A stretch of DNA of 64,000 bases from Lentisphaerae bacterium ADurb.Bin082 (GCA_002070945.1 MWEG01000117.1:62001-126000); one strand, 5' to 3'. Numbered from the stretch's first letter, positions 1 to 9,980 are shown. Numbers and translations: made by a program. Notes: a model not told the origin generated them from the sequence alone.

Positions 1-1017
1 GAGAGTCTGGAAGCGGACGAGGTTGGACTGGGCAGGCAGATAGTCGGTCAGCTGAGGGTCGAATACCCAGGAGCCGCATTGGACGCCCTTGAAGTGGAAG
101 TCCGGGAAGAAACGTGGGAAGAAGGCGATGGCCTGGCGGAGCGAATCGCGGCAGGCATCAAACTCAAGGGGTGCGCCTGCCGGAATGTGGATGGTGATCA
201 TCGGGTCGTCGTTGACAAAGGGCTGCTTCCATTCCTGGAGCGACAAGGTGATTGGATGCTGGTCGATGCGGCCGTCTGGGCGGACTGGCGTTCCGGTCAC
301 GGTTTCTTGGTCAGTGTCAACGTTGTAGATAGTGGTGAAAGCCTGGGGTTCGTCCTCGTGGGCGAAAAAGCCATCTTCGGTGGCGCGCTGTCCATCCGGC
401 GGGAAGATGACAACCTGGCCAGTGGTTTCCTGGTGCCAGGTGTTGCACGGGTTGTTACGCTTTCCGAATTGGAATTGCAACCGTCCAAGCCCGAATAGAT
501 TAGGCGCGGTGTGGTTGAGGAGCCAGCGCGGGTCACGGTAGCCCCAGACTCCATGCAGGTTGTATGTAGTATGGGCCCAGACATCAAGGTCGTGCAAGGT
601 GTCGGCGAGGATTCGGGCCGGGATGCCGCGTTCGGCATAGTAGGCTTTGAGGCGGGGCAGGGCGGCCAGAATCGGGAAAACAAAGAAGAATTGGTTGCCC
701 ATGACCGTGAAGTCGGCTTTTTTGGGTGGCCATGGGTTGTGTTCCGCGTTGATGGCGGCAGGGGCGACATTGAGGCGCCAGTGGCAATGCCAGGCGAACG
801 CCAGCAATTCCGGCGTCGAACGAATCTGGGCGGCAGCAGCGAAAAACGCTGGCTGAGCCTCAGGGCATAGGCCGCTCAGAGCCACTATTTCCTTGACAAA
901 ACCCTCTTGCAGGAAAAAGACGCCATCCTCAGGGAAGCAGGCGGCGGAAGCCTCGCGGCCGACGGCCCACTTGGCGGCTAAGGCGGCGGGAAGACCCAGG
1001 TTGACATCGCAGTTCAT
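1..1017 (-). CDS. GNAT-like acyltransferase, C-terminal end cut by window edge
   Basis: The minus-strand frame is open from an ATG at 1017 to base 1 (339 codons, no stop). The translation has the tone of the two-domain acyltransferase family with an N-terminal NAT_N-like and a C-terminal GNAT-like domain. The stretch VTIHIPAG-type strand, then LEFDACRDSLRQA, FFPRFFPDF and GSWVFDPQL (about residues 275-330) matches that C-terminal domain as I remember it. Acetyl or acyl-CoA transfer is the family expectation; the substrate is unknown. The ribosome site is weak (AAAGGGA about 12 bases upstream), but no other in-frame start fits downstream of the rodZ-like stop at 1079. It is the last visible gene of the ftsK/rodZ-like run, 61 bases after the previous stop. 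The several plus-strand open frames over this stretch are shadows. Confidence 0.72.
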   Translation of the reverse strand, partial: MNCDVNLGLPAALAAKWAVGREASAACFPEDGVFFLQEGFVKEIVALSGLCPEAQPAFFAAAAQIRSTPELLAFAWHCHWRLNVAPAAINAEHNPWPPKKADFTVMGNQFFFVFPILAALPRLKAYYAERGIPARILADTLHDLDVWAHTTYNLHGVWGYRDPRWLLNHTAPNLFGLGRLQFQFGKRNNPCNTWHQETTGQVVIFPPDGQRATEDGFFAHEDEPQAFTTIYNVDTDQETVTGTPVRPDGRIDQHPITLSLQEWKQPFVNDDPMITIHIPAGAPLEFDACRDSLRQAIAFFPRFFPDFHFKGVQCGSWVFDPQLTDYLPAQSNLVRFQTL

Positions 1018-1078
1018 GGCAAAGCAAATCCCTTTGGACGCTGGTGAATGGAAAAGGTGCCAATGCGCCGCTGAAGCA

Positions 1079-1930
1079 CTAATGGATGCGGAGCACCTCT
1101 GGCGTCGGGCGCTGGGGCGTGATCAAAATGGACAAGTCGTTTTTCGCCGGCTGCTGCGGGGGAGGATTGCGCTTGAGAAGCGCCTGGTGAACAATGGCAA
1201 CGATGAGGAGGATGACAAGGGCTGTCACGACCAACCCAAGCACGAGCCCAATCATGCGATGCGGTGATTTTTCTTCGTTGCCAGCGTCGTCTCCGCCGAG
1301 GTCGTTGCCTGTCAGGACGGCCAGCGGATCGCGGCGCGATTTGCCGATGTTGAAGCCGTCGCCCCCAGCGCCTGCTTCCTTGAAGCCGCTGGGCATCCGG
1401 CCGGCCATAAGGCTTTCCTTTTCAAACAATTCCAGCAGCGGTTCGGGGTCGACGTCGTATTCCTGGCAGAGTCTTTCAATGAGCGATTTGCAGAAGAAAT
1501 CCGGCGGCAGGCGGTCGTAATTGCCCTGTTCAAGGTCGTTGATGCAGGCAACCCCGGCATGGACTTTGGCGGCCACTTCGGCGACGCTGACGCCGACCCG
1601 CGCACGCAGCGAGAGAAGCTGCAAGCCGAGCTTGTCAGATATTTCGTCAAGATGAACCACATTGGGCAGGGGTTTGGCGGGCGGGGCGTCATCGGCTTCC
1701 GGCGTCGAGTTCAGGCCATTGCGGTCATCATTGGCGGCGGGCGCAGCTGGCGGCGGCGTATTCTGACCTGCGTCCGTGTCGTCCGCCACCTTGGGCGTTG
1801 ACTGAGCGGCCGCAGGCGCTTCCGCCGTGGTTGAGGTCGCGTCGTCGGCTGGCTGCTGGTCACTGTCATCCCAGGACAATGGCAGCTGCGGCGTCGCGTT
1901 GCTATCAGCTCTATTTCTTATTCTCAACAT
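1079..1930 (-). CDS. RodZ-like HTH membrane protein without periplasmic domain
   Basis: 283 residues. Order seen: a low-complexity acidic, Ala/Pro-rich N-terminus (1-90); an HTH domain of the RodZ/Xre type at about 97-160 (LGLQLLSLRARVGVS ... INDLEQGNYDRLP); a linker; one membrane helix at about 226-250; and a tail of only about 33 residues. RodZ links the MreB cytoskeleton to the envelope through this HTH-TM layout, usually with a larger extracytoplasmic domain, which is missing here. The start ATG has a good GAGGAA site 5 bases upstream. It lies 26 bases after ftsK, so the two are probably co-transcribed. MreB is elsewhere in the window (29427). A plain HTH membrane regulator is the alternative. 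Confidence 0.7.
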   Translation of the reverse strand: MLRIRNRADSNATPQLPLSWDDSDQQPADDATSTTAEAPAAAQSTPKVADDTDAGQNTPPPAAPAANDDRNGLNSTPEADDAPPAKPLPNVVHLDEISDKLGLQLLSLRARVGVSVAEVAAKVHAGVACINDLEQGNYDRLPPDFFCKSLIERLCQEYDVDPEPLLELFEKESLMAGRMPSGFKEAGAGGDGFNIGKSRRDPLAVLTGNDLGGDDAGNEEKSPHRMIGLVLGLVVTALVILLIVAIVHQALLKRNPPPQQPAKNDLSILITPQRPTPEVLRIH

Positions 1931-1956
1931 ATCGTTTCCTCATCGGCCCTGCCAGC

Positions 1957-4365
1957 TCAAGATGAGCTTGGCTTGCCGTCCTCGTCGTCATTATCGTCCA
2001 GGTCGTCATCGGTTTCGCTGTCTTGGTTCAGCTCTTCTGGTGCCACGATCAGGATTTCGCGCGGGCGTGTGCCGATTTGCGGTCCGATGACGCCCCGGCG
2101 TTCCAGTTCATCCATCAGGTTGGCTGCCTTGTTGTAACCGATGCCGAGCGAGCGTTGCACGTAGCTGGTGGAGGGGCGGCGGTCACGCAGGATGACTTCA
2201 ATAGCCTTGCGCAGCAAGGTTTCCTCTGCTGATTCGTTCTGATTGCTGTCCCCTGACATGCCTGGCAGGGACGGCTGACTGGGGGATTCGTCTTCCGGCT
2301 CTTTTTCCAGGCTGCGGAAGACATTCTCGTCAAACTGCGGGGCGGCCTGCTGGCTGACGAAGCTGATCACGCGGTCGCGCTCAGCGTCGCTGGCCATGCC
2401 GCCCTGGATGCGCTCGATCGCTGGAGCACCTGGGGGCTTGAACAGCATGTCGCCTTGTCCCAGCAGCGTCTCGGCGCCTTTGCCGTCCAAGATGGTTCTG
2501 GCATCCGTGTAGGACGAAACTTGGAAGGCGATGCGCACCGGGTAGTTGGCCTTGATGGTGCCAGTGATGGTCTTCACGTCTGGCCGCTGGGTGGCGATGA
2601 TAGTATGGATGCCGACGGCGCGCGATTTGGCGGCGATTTTCGCCAGACCCTGTTCGACTTCGGTTTTGGCGGCCAGCATAATGTCGGCGAGTTCATCAAT
2701 GATGATGACGATGTAGGGCAGCTTGGCAGGGATGGGCTGGCCTTCGTCGTCTAAAATGGCTTCGGGCGAGGGAGGGCGGCGGTTGAAGCTGGACAGGTCG
2801 CGGACGCCGACTTTGGCGAGGATGCGATAGCGCCTTTCCATCTCATTGATCGCCCAGCGCAGCGCAAGGGCGACTTTGCTGACGTCGGTGATGACAGGTA
2901 CGATAAGATGCGGCAACTCGTGATAGACCTGGAATTCGACGACTTTGGGGTCAACCATGATCATTTTCAATTCATCCGGTCGGAAACGGAAAAGGATCGA
3001 GGTGATTAGCAGGTTCATGCAGACGGATTTGCCGCTGCCAGTGGCGCCGGCAATGAGCAGGTGCGGGGCGCGTGCCAGGTCAAGGATGATGGTTCTACCG
3101 CTGATGTTCTTGCCGAGCAGCAGGGGAATTTGCTCCTTGGCCATTTCCCAGGGCTTGGTCTGCATCAGGTTACGAACGGTTACTACGGTGCGGTTCTGAT
3201 TGGGAACTTCGATGCCAACCAGGTTTTTGCCGGGAATAGGGGCGAGGATGCGGACGCTGGGCGCCTGGAGGTCCATGCAGATGTTGTTCTCCAGGTTGCT
3301 GATGCGATTGACGTGGACGCCTGGCGCCGGTGAAATTTCAAACAGCGTCACCTGGGGGCCGGAAATCGCGTTGAGGACAGTGGCCTCGATTTTGAAATTA
3401 TCCAGCGTACCCTGCAAAATGGCCTTGTTGCGTTCGATTTCCCGGGCATTGGCGCCAGAGTGCTTGGAATCGTTGTCCGGATCGAGCAGGTCCAGGGTCG
3501 GGAGTTTGTAGGCGAAGCCTGGGGTTTGGGCGTTGGCGGCGCTGGGCGCTGTCCTGGCCGCAACTGCCGGCGCAGGCGTTGGCGCGGGTACGGGCAGAGG
3601 GCGATGTGCTGCCGGATCAGGAGCCGGGGCAGGAGCTGGCCGGGGAGGTTCCTGGTGGCTGACTGGAACTGCGGCCTGCTCGGAGCGAGACGGCGCCGCG
3701 TTAGAAGAGGGGTGACCTTCCGGCCGTTTTTTGAGCAGGCGCAGTGTTTCCAACAGGAACGGAACCATGAGGAGCTGCCAGTCGAAGAACCAGATGACAG
3801 CGAGTCCGACTGCGATCATGGCGGCAGCGGCGATGGCGGAGCCGGTCTGATTCAGGAGCAGGCGCAGCCAGCCTTGGCCAGGAGCGCAGAAGCGCTGGCC
3901 AATGACGCCGCCCGGGATGGTGGCGATGTTGAGAGCTTCGGTGATGGCCGAAAAGGCATTCTGCCAGATGCCGAGAAGCATGGCTACGCCGAACGAGAAC
4001 AGAAGAAAGCCGCAGAGGTATTCCCAGGATAGGCGCCGGACGCCTCGGGGCCAGAACAGCCGACGGCAACTGCATATAATGGCGAGAAGCACGATGGGAT
4101 ACGACGCCAGCCCAAACGTGACCAGCATGAACCAGGCCAGCCAGGCGCCTACCACGCCTAGCTGGTTGCGAGGATAGGCGCTGGAGACGCCGCCGCCGAG
4201 AAGATAGTCAACGTCAGCTGGATCATAGGAATGAACCGGCCACAAGGACAGCAACAGGACAAGGCTGAGCAGCAAAAAGATAAGGCGTCGAAAACGAAAC
4301 GGCGCCACCGCAGTCGGGGGCGACGAAGGCGAGGCGGATTCTGGCAAGCTGTGGGCGGTCGTCAT
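1957..4365 (-). CDS. ftsK: DNA translocase FtsK/SpoIIIE
   Basis: 802 residues, typical for the family. Four hydrophobic segments lie at about 27-45, 70-97, 116-136 and 175-205. A Pro/Ala-rich linker follows (220-285). The alpha/beta motor domain has the Walker A sequence GATGSGKS at 440-447 and a Walker B-like IVIIIDELAD further on. A winged-helix gamma domain near 705-770 (DRRPSTSYVQRSLGIGYNKA) would read KOPS-type polarity sites. The protein pumps chromosome ends through the septum and works with dif/Xer. The ATG has a GAGAGGA site at normal spacing. First gene of a probable operon with the rodZ-like gene and the acyltransferase; 180 bases separate it from hom upstream. Confidence 0.95.
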   Translation of the reverse strand: MTTAHSLPESASPSSPPTAVAPFRFRRLIFLLLSLVLLLSLWPVHSYDPADVDYLLGGGVSSAYPRNQLGVVGAWLAWFMLVTFGLASYPIVLLAIICSCRRLFWPRGVRRLSWEYLCGFLLFSFGVAMLLGIWQNAFSAITEALNIATIPGGVIGQRFCAPGQGWLRLLLNQTGSAIAAAAMIAVGLAVIWFFDWQLLMVPFLLETLRLLKKRPEGHPSSNAAPSRSEQAAVPVSHQEPPRPAPAPAPDPAAHRPLPVPAPTPAPAVAARTAPSAANAQTPGFAYKLPTLDLLDPDNDSKHSGANAREIERNKAILQGTLDNFKIEATVLNAISGPQVTLFEISPAPGVHVNRISNLENNICMDLQAPSVRILAPIPGKNLVGIEVPNQNRTVVTVRNLMQTKPWEMAKEQIPLLLGKNISGRTIILDLARAPHLLIAGATGSGKSVCMNLLITSILFRFRPDELKMIMVDPKVVEFQVYHELPHLIVPVITDVSKVALALRWAINEMERRYRILAKVGVRDLSSFNRRPPSPEAILDDEGQPIPAKLPYIVIIIDELADIMLAAKTEVEQGLAKIAAKSRAVGIHTIIATQRPDVKTITGTIKANYPVRIAFQVSSYTDARTILDGKGAETLLGQGDMLFKPPGAPAIERIQGGMASDAERDRVISFVSQQAAPQFDENVFRSLEKEPEDESPSQPSLPGMSGDSNQNESAEETLLRKAIEVILRDRRPSTSYVQRSLGIGYNKAANLMDELERRGVIGPQIGTRPREILIVAPEELNQDSETDDDLDDNDDEDGKPSSS

Positions 4366-4545
4366 GACAGTCCTCTCTGCCGGAATAAGCCGGCAGACTC
4401 GAAAAACGATGAATGCGGAAAAACAAGGGCAGGCTCTGCGTGGCCAAAGCCGCCCTCAAGGAAGAAGGACAGCTTGACCACGGCGAATCAGCCGACCGGA
4501 AAGCGGGAATGACCGCAGACGCCGGGCGGAAAGGGCAAAAATGGC

Positions 4546-5841
4546 TTATTGGACGTCTTCAATGCGGAAAAGCACCGGCTTTTCAAAGACGTCGTCCAAG
4601 AGGTTGATTTCCGCCAGTGCGGCCTGGATGTCGGACTCGTGGGCTTGATGGGTGAGCATGATCATGGGCACGGAGGGCTGGTCGACTTCCTTCTGGGTGA
4701 CGCTGGCCAGGCTGATGCCGTGTTTGCCGAGAACGCCGCTGACTTTGGCCAGGACACCCGGGCGGTCGGCAATTTGCAGGCGGACGTAGAAGCGGGAGAC
4801 GATGTCCTCGCTGCCCATCATGCCGTGATAGCTGGTGAAAACCGGGAATGCAGGCACGCGGCGCGGACAGTCGTTGATTAAGTTGAGGCCAATGTCGATC
4901 AGGTCGGCGACAACGGCGCTGGAGGTGGCGGCCCGGCCCGCGCCGCGGCCGTAGTACATGGTGTTGCCAACGACATCGCCGTTGATCCAAACTGCGTTGA
5001 AGACGCCGTTGACGTTTCCCAAAAGCGACCTGACTGGAACTAAGGCAGGATGCACGCCGAGCTGGATGCGGCCGTTGATTTCCTTTATGATCGCCAACAG
5101 CTTGATGCGATAGCCGAGGCGGGCGGCGTGCTCGATGTCGTTGATGGTGACCGAGCGGATGCCTTGGACGCAGACTTCCTCGGCTGTGAACCATTTGCCA
5201 AAGGCGAGGCTGGCCAGGATGGCGGCTTTGTGGGCGGTGTCATGGCCGTCAACGTCAAGAGCCGGATTGGCCTCGGCATAGCCGGCGGCCTGGGCGGCGG
5301 CGAGCACGTCGTCAAAATTGGCGCGCTCGGTCTCCATCCGGGTGAGAATATAGTTGCAGGTGCCGTTGAGGATGCCGAGGATTCCCTTGATGTGATTGGC
5401 GGCCAGGCCTTCGCGAAGGGCCTTGATGCAGGGGATGCCGCCGCCAACGCTGGCCTCAAAGCCAATGTCAACACCCTGAGCAGCAGCGCAGGCAAACAGC
5501 TCTTCGCCTGCCGTTGCCAGCAAGGCCTTGTTCGCGGTGACCACGGATTTGCCCTTGCGCAGGGCACGGAGGATGATGTCCTTGGCAAAGGTGGTGCCGC
5601 CAACCAGCTCGACGACGATGTGAATCGAAGGGTCGTCAGTGACAGCCGTGGCGTCAGTAGTGAGAATGCCGGCAGGCAGTTCGACGCCGCGGTCAGTCGT
5701 GATGTCTAAGTCAGCGATTTTCTTCAGGACAGGCGTGAACCCAGCGCGTTTGGCGATCAGGTTCCCGTTCTTCAAAATGGTCTCAGCTACGCCGGCGCCG
5801 ACGGTTCCGAAGCCGACAAGGCCAATGTTGACGGTTTTCAT
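4546..5841 (-). CDS. hom: Homoserine dehydrogenase
   Basis: 431 residues. It starts with the NAD(P)-binding fold (GLVGFGTVGAGV at 8-19), has the homoserine dehydrogenase core (GGGIPCIKALREGL, NGTCNYILTRME) and ends in an ACT domain (IADRPGVLAKVSGVLGKHGI), the usual allosteric site for threonine. It reduces aspartate semialdehyde to homoserine for threonine and methionine synthesis. It is the mono-functional form, with no aspartokinase part. AAGGAA precedes the ATG at a slightly long spacing. The 200 bases upstream are AT-rich and shared with the divergent gene at 6042. No T-box or SAM-type leader was recognised. Confidence 0.95.
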   Translation of the reverse strand: MKTVNIGLVGFGTVGAGVAETILKNGNLIAKRAGFTPVLKKIADLDITTDRGVELPAGILTTDATAVTDDPSIHIVVELVGGTTFAKDIILRALRKGKSVVTANKALLATAGEELFACAAAQGVDIGFEASVGGGIPCIKALREGLAANHIKGILGILNGTCNYILTRMETERANFDDVLAAAQAAGYAEANPALDVDGHDTAHKAAILASLAFGKWFTAEEVCVQGIRSVTINDIEHAARLGYRIKLLAIIKEINGRIQLGVHPALVPVRSLLGNVNGVFNAVWINGDVVGNTMYYGRGAGRAATSSAVVADLIDIGLNLINDCPRRVPAFPVFTSYHGMMGSEDIVSRFYVRLQIADRPGVLAKVSGVLGKHGISLASVTQKEVDQPSVPMIMLTHQAHESDIQAALAEINLLDDVFEKPVLFRIEDVQ

Positions 5842-6041
5842 GCTATGTCGTATTCCTTTCTGGGGAAAATCATGTCAAATCACCCATCAAAATATAATTA
5901 TATAAGCCGGGAACTCAACTGCCGACGAGAGAAAAGCGAGGTTTATTTTTTTGGGCATTGTCTCGATAGGACAGTATATTAACATTTTCCGACTAAACTA
6001 ATTTCGGCCATAACATTATGAGCGACAAAAGAAGGGCGGCT

Positions 6042-9000
6042 ATGAGAACAGGCGTGCGGCAGGCATTTTTGGGATTGGCGTTATGGCTGATTACGGCGTC
6101 GTTGGCGCAGGGCGTCAATCTCCTTCCTGGTGACAGCAGCTTTGAAACCGGTCATGGCGCCTGGACTGGCGGCGAAATCGTCAGCGACCAGGCCAGTGAC
6201 GGTGCCCGTAGCCTGAAGTTTTCTAAGGATGTGATTACGCACGCGGTGATGACATTGGCGCCGGACACGGATTATGTGATGTCAGCGTATCTGCGCTCTG
6301 AGGTTGACGGCGTTCAAGTCATGCTGGAGGGATACCGGACTAACTGGACGGGCGACAATGCCAGGGCGTATGTGCGGCTGACCACGTCGTGGCAGCGCTA
6401 CGAGCTGCCTTTTCCGCGCCAGAAGCTCGGCGGCCACAATAAATTCTGGCTGGCAGTCCGCCCCCAGGGCAACGCCGTGGTCTGGATGGATGCGGTGCAG
6501 TTTGAAATGAACGCGGCAGCGACGCCCTGGCAGGCAGCCGAGCCGGTTGCGCTGAGTTGCGCTGTGCTTTCGCCGGTGGCAGGCAATATCTTTTTCCCCG
6601 AAGAGGTTGTCGCCCTGTCAGTGCAAGTCTACAACAGCCGAACGGAAACGACGACCGTGCGCCTGCGTTTGACGGCTCGCGATTATGAAGGCCGCACCGT
6701 GCATGAATGGGCGCATGAAGCGACCTTGGCAGCCAAAAAAAGCCTGGCGGAAACGACGACCGTGACCGCGCCGCTGACCCGCAAAGGGCCGTATTTCTAC
6801 ACCTGCGAGCTGGCAGTCGGGCAGGATTCCGCGCCGGCAGTGTGCGCCGAGGGTTCCTTTGCCATTGTCGACCGGCCATTGCCAGTGGCACCGCGCACCT
6901 CGCTGTTCGGCATGGCCGCCAGTCCCCAGGAGCGCCTCCCGGCCCTGGCTCGAATCGGGGTGAAAAAAGCCGCCCTGGCTATCCGCTGGGCCTACACGGA
7001 TGAGAAGACTAAGGGGCTTACGCCGCGCCAGGCTGAAGCCAGCAGCCGAGCCGTTGAAGCCTGCCTGGAAAACGGCATTGAGCCGATGGTGTACTTGCGC
7101 CGGACGCCGCGATGGGCAACGCTCAAGCAACACCCGCACGATATTTTCCCGCCGCGAGAAGAGATGGCGCCCGCGTATGGCGAATTCGCCCGGCAGACAG
7201 CCGAGCTTTTCAAGGGCAAGGTGCGCTATTATCAGCTCTGGGGCGGCGAAGCTGACCTATTGGCAGGACACGTCCAGAACGAATTGGGCAAGGACATGGA
7301 ATGGTTCACCGGCATGGTCGCTGCTTTGCACAAATATGGCTACCAGGGCATTAAGCAGGCCGATCCAGAGGCCGTGGTCGCCGTGACCGGCGTCAGTGGG
7401 GTCGATTGCACCCATTCCCGCTATGATTTTCTGCGACAGCTGCTGCCTAAGCTGGATGGCCAGTTTGACGAAGTGACCATTCATCCCTACTGCTATCCCT
7501 GGACTTTCGCTGGCGGACGCTATGTGCAGACGCCGGAGGAAGCAGACCTGACCAGGAAATATAGGACGATTTCGGAGCTGGCCGGCGGCAAGCCGGTCGG
7601 CAACGGCGAATTCGGCTTTGCCATTGAATTCGACGAACCACTCGATGGCGTCGCCTCACGACGACAGGCCGACTACATGGTTCGATCCTTTCTGATGACA
7701 GCGTCTGTTCCCGCAGCCAGACAGCTGATGTGGTACACAGTTGTCGGCAATTATGATGCATTCTCGATTTGGAAATGGCCGAACCCGCGGCCATGCGTGG
7801 CAGCCTACGCAGCCGCAGCCCAGCGCCTGGAAGGGACTGCCGACCCGCAGGAGGTGACGCTGGGCAGCCTGGTCCGCGGGGTGGTTTGGCGCAAAGGCAG
7901 CGGCGCAACCGCAGCGCTGTGGGCGCCGGACAACCGCGAAGCGCCGTATGCGCCGCCCGCAGAACTGGCTGCCACAGGGCAAATCTTGGACCTGATGGGC
8001 AACCCCCTGGCAGTTGACGAGCAGGGCGCGATCAAGCTCAGCAGCAGCCCGGTGTTTTTCGAAATGCCGACTTTGGCCGCGCCAGACCTGGCCGCCGCTC
8101 TACAGGCGGGAAAACTCCTGGTGCAGCCAGTGTCCTGCCAGCTGCGGGTCGCTAACCAACAGACCGTGAAGCTGTTTTTGACGAATCAGCTCCCCGGCGA
8201 ATTGTCCGGCAAGGTGACGGTGACCGCGCCGCTGTCAGGCGGACGCCAGGACTGCGAGGTGGCATTGGCGCCCTTGCGCTCCGGGGTGATGGAAGTGGTC
8301 ACGGTGACGCTGCCTGCGCCCCTGAACCTGGAGGCGCTCGACCGCGGCGTCCCTATCAGTGGCGTCGTGCGCACGGCTGCCGGTGACGTCAAATTCCAAG
8401 AAACCGTGGAATTGCTGTCCTGCCCCCGCGTGACCAGTGCAATCACGGTTGATGGCGCCTTGCGAGAATGGTCAAACCGACCGGCAATCGTTCTTGACAC
8501 GACCAAAAACTTGTTTCCGCCAGACGCCGCCTCCCATTCGCTCTGGAAAAATGCGGCCGATTTGTCGATACGGGCCTGGATCGGATGGGATGAGACGTAT
8601 TTTTATTTTGCGGCGCGGGTTTTGGATGACGTGCACGTCAATGTGCAGACATCTGGGAAGACCATCTGGGCAGGGGACTGCGTCCAGCTCGGCTTTGATA
8701 CCCTCAATGACGCCTTGACTGCTGGCTACGCCCCGGACGACCGCGAAATCAACATCGGCTATTCCAGCGCTGTTGGCCGCTGTTTGATAGGACAGACCTG
8801 GCCGCCGCCAGCGCGTCTGCCGGAAGGATGCATGGCAGCGGCAGTCCCGGGGCCGGGTTACGTCGACTACGAGCTGGCCGTGCCGTTGGCCGTACTGGTG
8901 CCGTTGCGCCTGGAAGCTGGCGAGGTCTTTGGCTTCAATTTCGTCGCCGTGGATATGGATGTCAACCGGACTGACTGCTGGATGGGCCTGACCTACGGCA

Positions 9001-9071
9001 TTTGCGGCGGCAAGGACCCGTCGGTGTTCAAGCGCTTCCTGTTGACATCGCCAGGGGCAGCCGAACAATAG
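6042..9071 (+). CDS. Secreted glycoside-hydrolase-like protein with CBM9-like end
   Basis: About 1009 residues from the ATG at 6042. An in-frame ATG at 6018 exists, but GAAGGG at 6031-6036 points to 6042. Signal peptide 1-25 (LGLALWLITASLAQG). Then a jelly-roll, CBM4/9-like domain to about 160 (NLLPGDSSFETGHGAW), a beta-rich linker, a TIM-barrel-like clan-A-type region at about 285-590, and a C-terminal CBM9-like sugar-binding domain (ITVDGALREWSNRP ... WDETYFYFAARVLDD). Possible acid/base and nucleophile residues are the Glu in LWGGEAD (about 400) and in GNGEFGF (about 522); this is inferred from position, not proven. Exported polysaccharide degradation is likely, substrate unknown. Followed 24 bases later by another secreted protein. 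Confidence 0.75.
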   Translation: MRTGVRQAFLGLALWLITASLAQGVNLLPGDSSFETGHGAWTGGEIVSDQASDGARSLKFSKDVITHAVMTLAPDTDYVMSAYLRSEVDGVQVMLEGYRTNWTGDNARAYVRLTTSWQRYELPFPRQKLGGHNKFWLAVRPQGNAVVWMDAVQFEMNAAATPWQAAEPVALSCAVLSPVAGNIFFPEEVVALSVQVYNSRTETTTVRLRLTARDYEGRTVHEWAHEATLAAKKSLAETTTVTAPLTRKGPYFYTCELAVGQDSAPAVCAEGSFAIVDRPLPVAPRTSLFGMAASPQERLPALARIGVKKAALAIRWAYTDEKTKGLTPRQAEASSRAVEACLENGIEPMVYLRRTPRWATLKQHPHDIFPPREEMAPAYGEFARQTAELFKGKVRYYQLWGGEADLLAGHVQNELGKDMEWFTGMVAALHKYGYQGIKQADPEAVVAVTGVSGVDCTHSRYDFLRQLLPKLDGQFDEVTIHPYCYPWTFAGGRYVQTPEEADLTRKYRTISELAGGKPVGNGEFGFAIEFDEPLDGVASRRQADYMVRSFLMTASVPAARQLMWYTVVGNYDAFSIWKWPNPRPCVAAYAAAAQRLEGTADPQEVTLGSLVRGVVWRKGSGATAALWAPDNREAPYAPPAELAATGQILDLMGNPLAVDEQGAIKLSSSPVFFEMPTLAAPDLAAALQAGKLLVQPVSCQLRVANQQTVKLFLTNQLPGELSGKVTVTAPLSGGRQDCEVALAPLRSGVMEVVTVTLPAPLNLEALDRGVPISGVVRTAAGDVKFQETVELLSCPRVTSAITVDGALREWSNRPAIVLDTTKNLFPPDAASHSLWKNAADLSIRAWIGWDETYFYFAARVLDDVHVNVQTSGKTIWAGDCVQLGFDTLNDALTAGYAPDDREINIGYSSAVGRCLIGQTWPPPARLPEGCMAAAVPGPGYVDYELAVPLAVLVPLRLEAGEVFGFNFVAVDMDVNRTDCWMGLTYGICGGKDPSVFKRFLLTSPGAAEQ

Positions 9072-9095
9072 TTCAAGAGAGAGACGAGGAATGTC

Positions 9096-9980
9096 ATGCG
9101 ACGTTTATTTTTGCTGATAGCGTTGCTGGCTGGGCTGTCCGCCTGGCCAGCGCCAGTGACGGTCGATGTGGCCGCGCTCCCGGCTGGCGCGGAATGTGCC
9201 TTTGACGGCTTGCAGGTACGCCAGGAGGCGGAACTGCTGTCGTTCACGACCGGGGATTATGAACTCGTCCTTGACCGCCAGCGCAATTATGTCATCAAGA
9301 GCCTGGTCGCCAAATCCGGCGGCGTAGTCGGTCTTGATTACGGGCAATTGTTTGTCGTCTTTGGCGAAGACAGCAGCGCTGGCGAGAGTCGGCAAGTGTT
9401 TTATGAAGACCAGAGCAGCGTCAAAGTGACGGGTGCGACTCTCACTGTTGGCAAGCATTCGGCCAGCCTGCTGGTGACCCAGACTTGGCCGCGCCTGCAA
9501 ATCCGCAAAATCGTCGGATTCTATGCAGGCGAACCCTATTTTCGGCTGGCTTATCACGTGCTGGCGACCGGGTCGTTCCACTGCGAGCGCACCACCCTCA
9601 ATCTGGGCACCGGCCCCGAGCTTCTGGCCGCAGTCGCCATAGACAACGGCAATCCAGCCTGGAAACAGCACCAGCCAGGAAAATGGTTCAACCTGCCACG
9701 CAGCCAGGCAGACCGCTGGTTCGCGTATGTCAGCGCAGAACCGCAGCCGAACGGACTGGCAGTCATCGGCGCAGACCCGTGGTTCTGGGAGAAACTGCCA
9801 GGGCTGATCCTCGGCTCCGGTCGGAAACAAGGCGGATTTACAGTGGAGATGATACGGTGGCGACACCATCCGACGCGGACGGGAGACGCCATGTTCTTTG
9901 AATTGTTTTTGGCACCCATCCAGGGCGACGCCGTCAAAGCCTGCCGCGACTTGCAGAAGAGGATCGTCCCTGGTCTGTGA
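9096..9980 (+). CDS. Secreted protein of unknown function
   Basis: 294 residues with a clear signal peptide (MRRLFLLIALLAGLSAWPAP). The rest is beta-rich with several Trp and paired aromatic residues (FYAGEPYFRLAYHV, WFAYVSAEPQPNG, IRWRHHPTRTGD), as in carbohydrate-binding or mutarotase-like folds, but I do not recognise a family. GAGGAATG lies just before the ATG. It starts 24 bases after the glycoside-hydrolase-like gene, so the two are probably expressed and exported together. Confidence 0.7.
   Translation: MRRLFLLIALLAGLSAWPAPVTVDVAALPAGAECAFDGLQVRQEAELLSFTTGDYELVLDRQRNYVIKSLVAKSGGVVGLDYGQLFVVFGEDSSAGESRQVFYEDQSSVKVTGATLTVGKHSASLLVTQTWPRLQIRKIVGFYAGEPYFRLAYHVLATGSFHCERTTLNLGTGPELLAAVAIDNGNPAWKQHQPGKWFNLPRSQADRWFAYVSAEPQPNGLAVIGADPWFWEKLPGLILGSGRKQGGFTVEMIRWRHHPTRTGDAMFFELFLAPIQGDAVKACRDLQKRIVPGL

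Noticed and set aside
3460..4032. 190-codon plus-strand frame inside ftsK
   Set aside because: Shadow of the GC-rich linker and membrane part of ftsK; Arg/Gly-rich, without domain or start signal. The same holds for many long frames opposite other genes.
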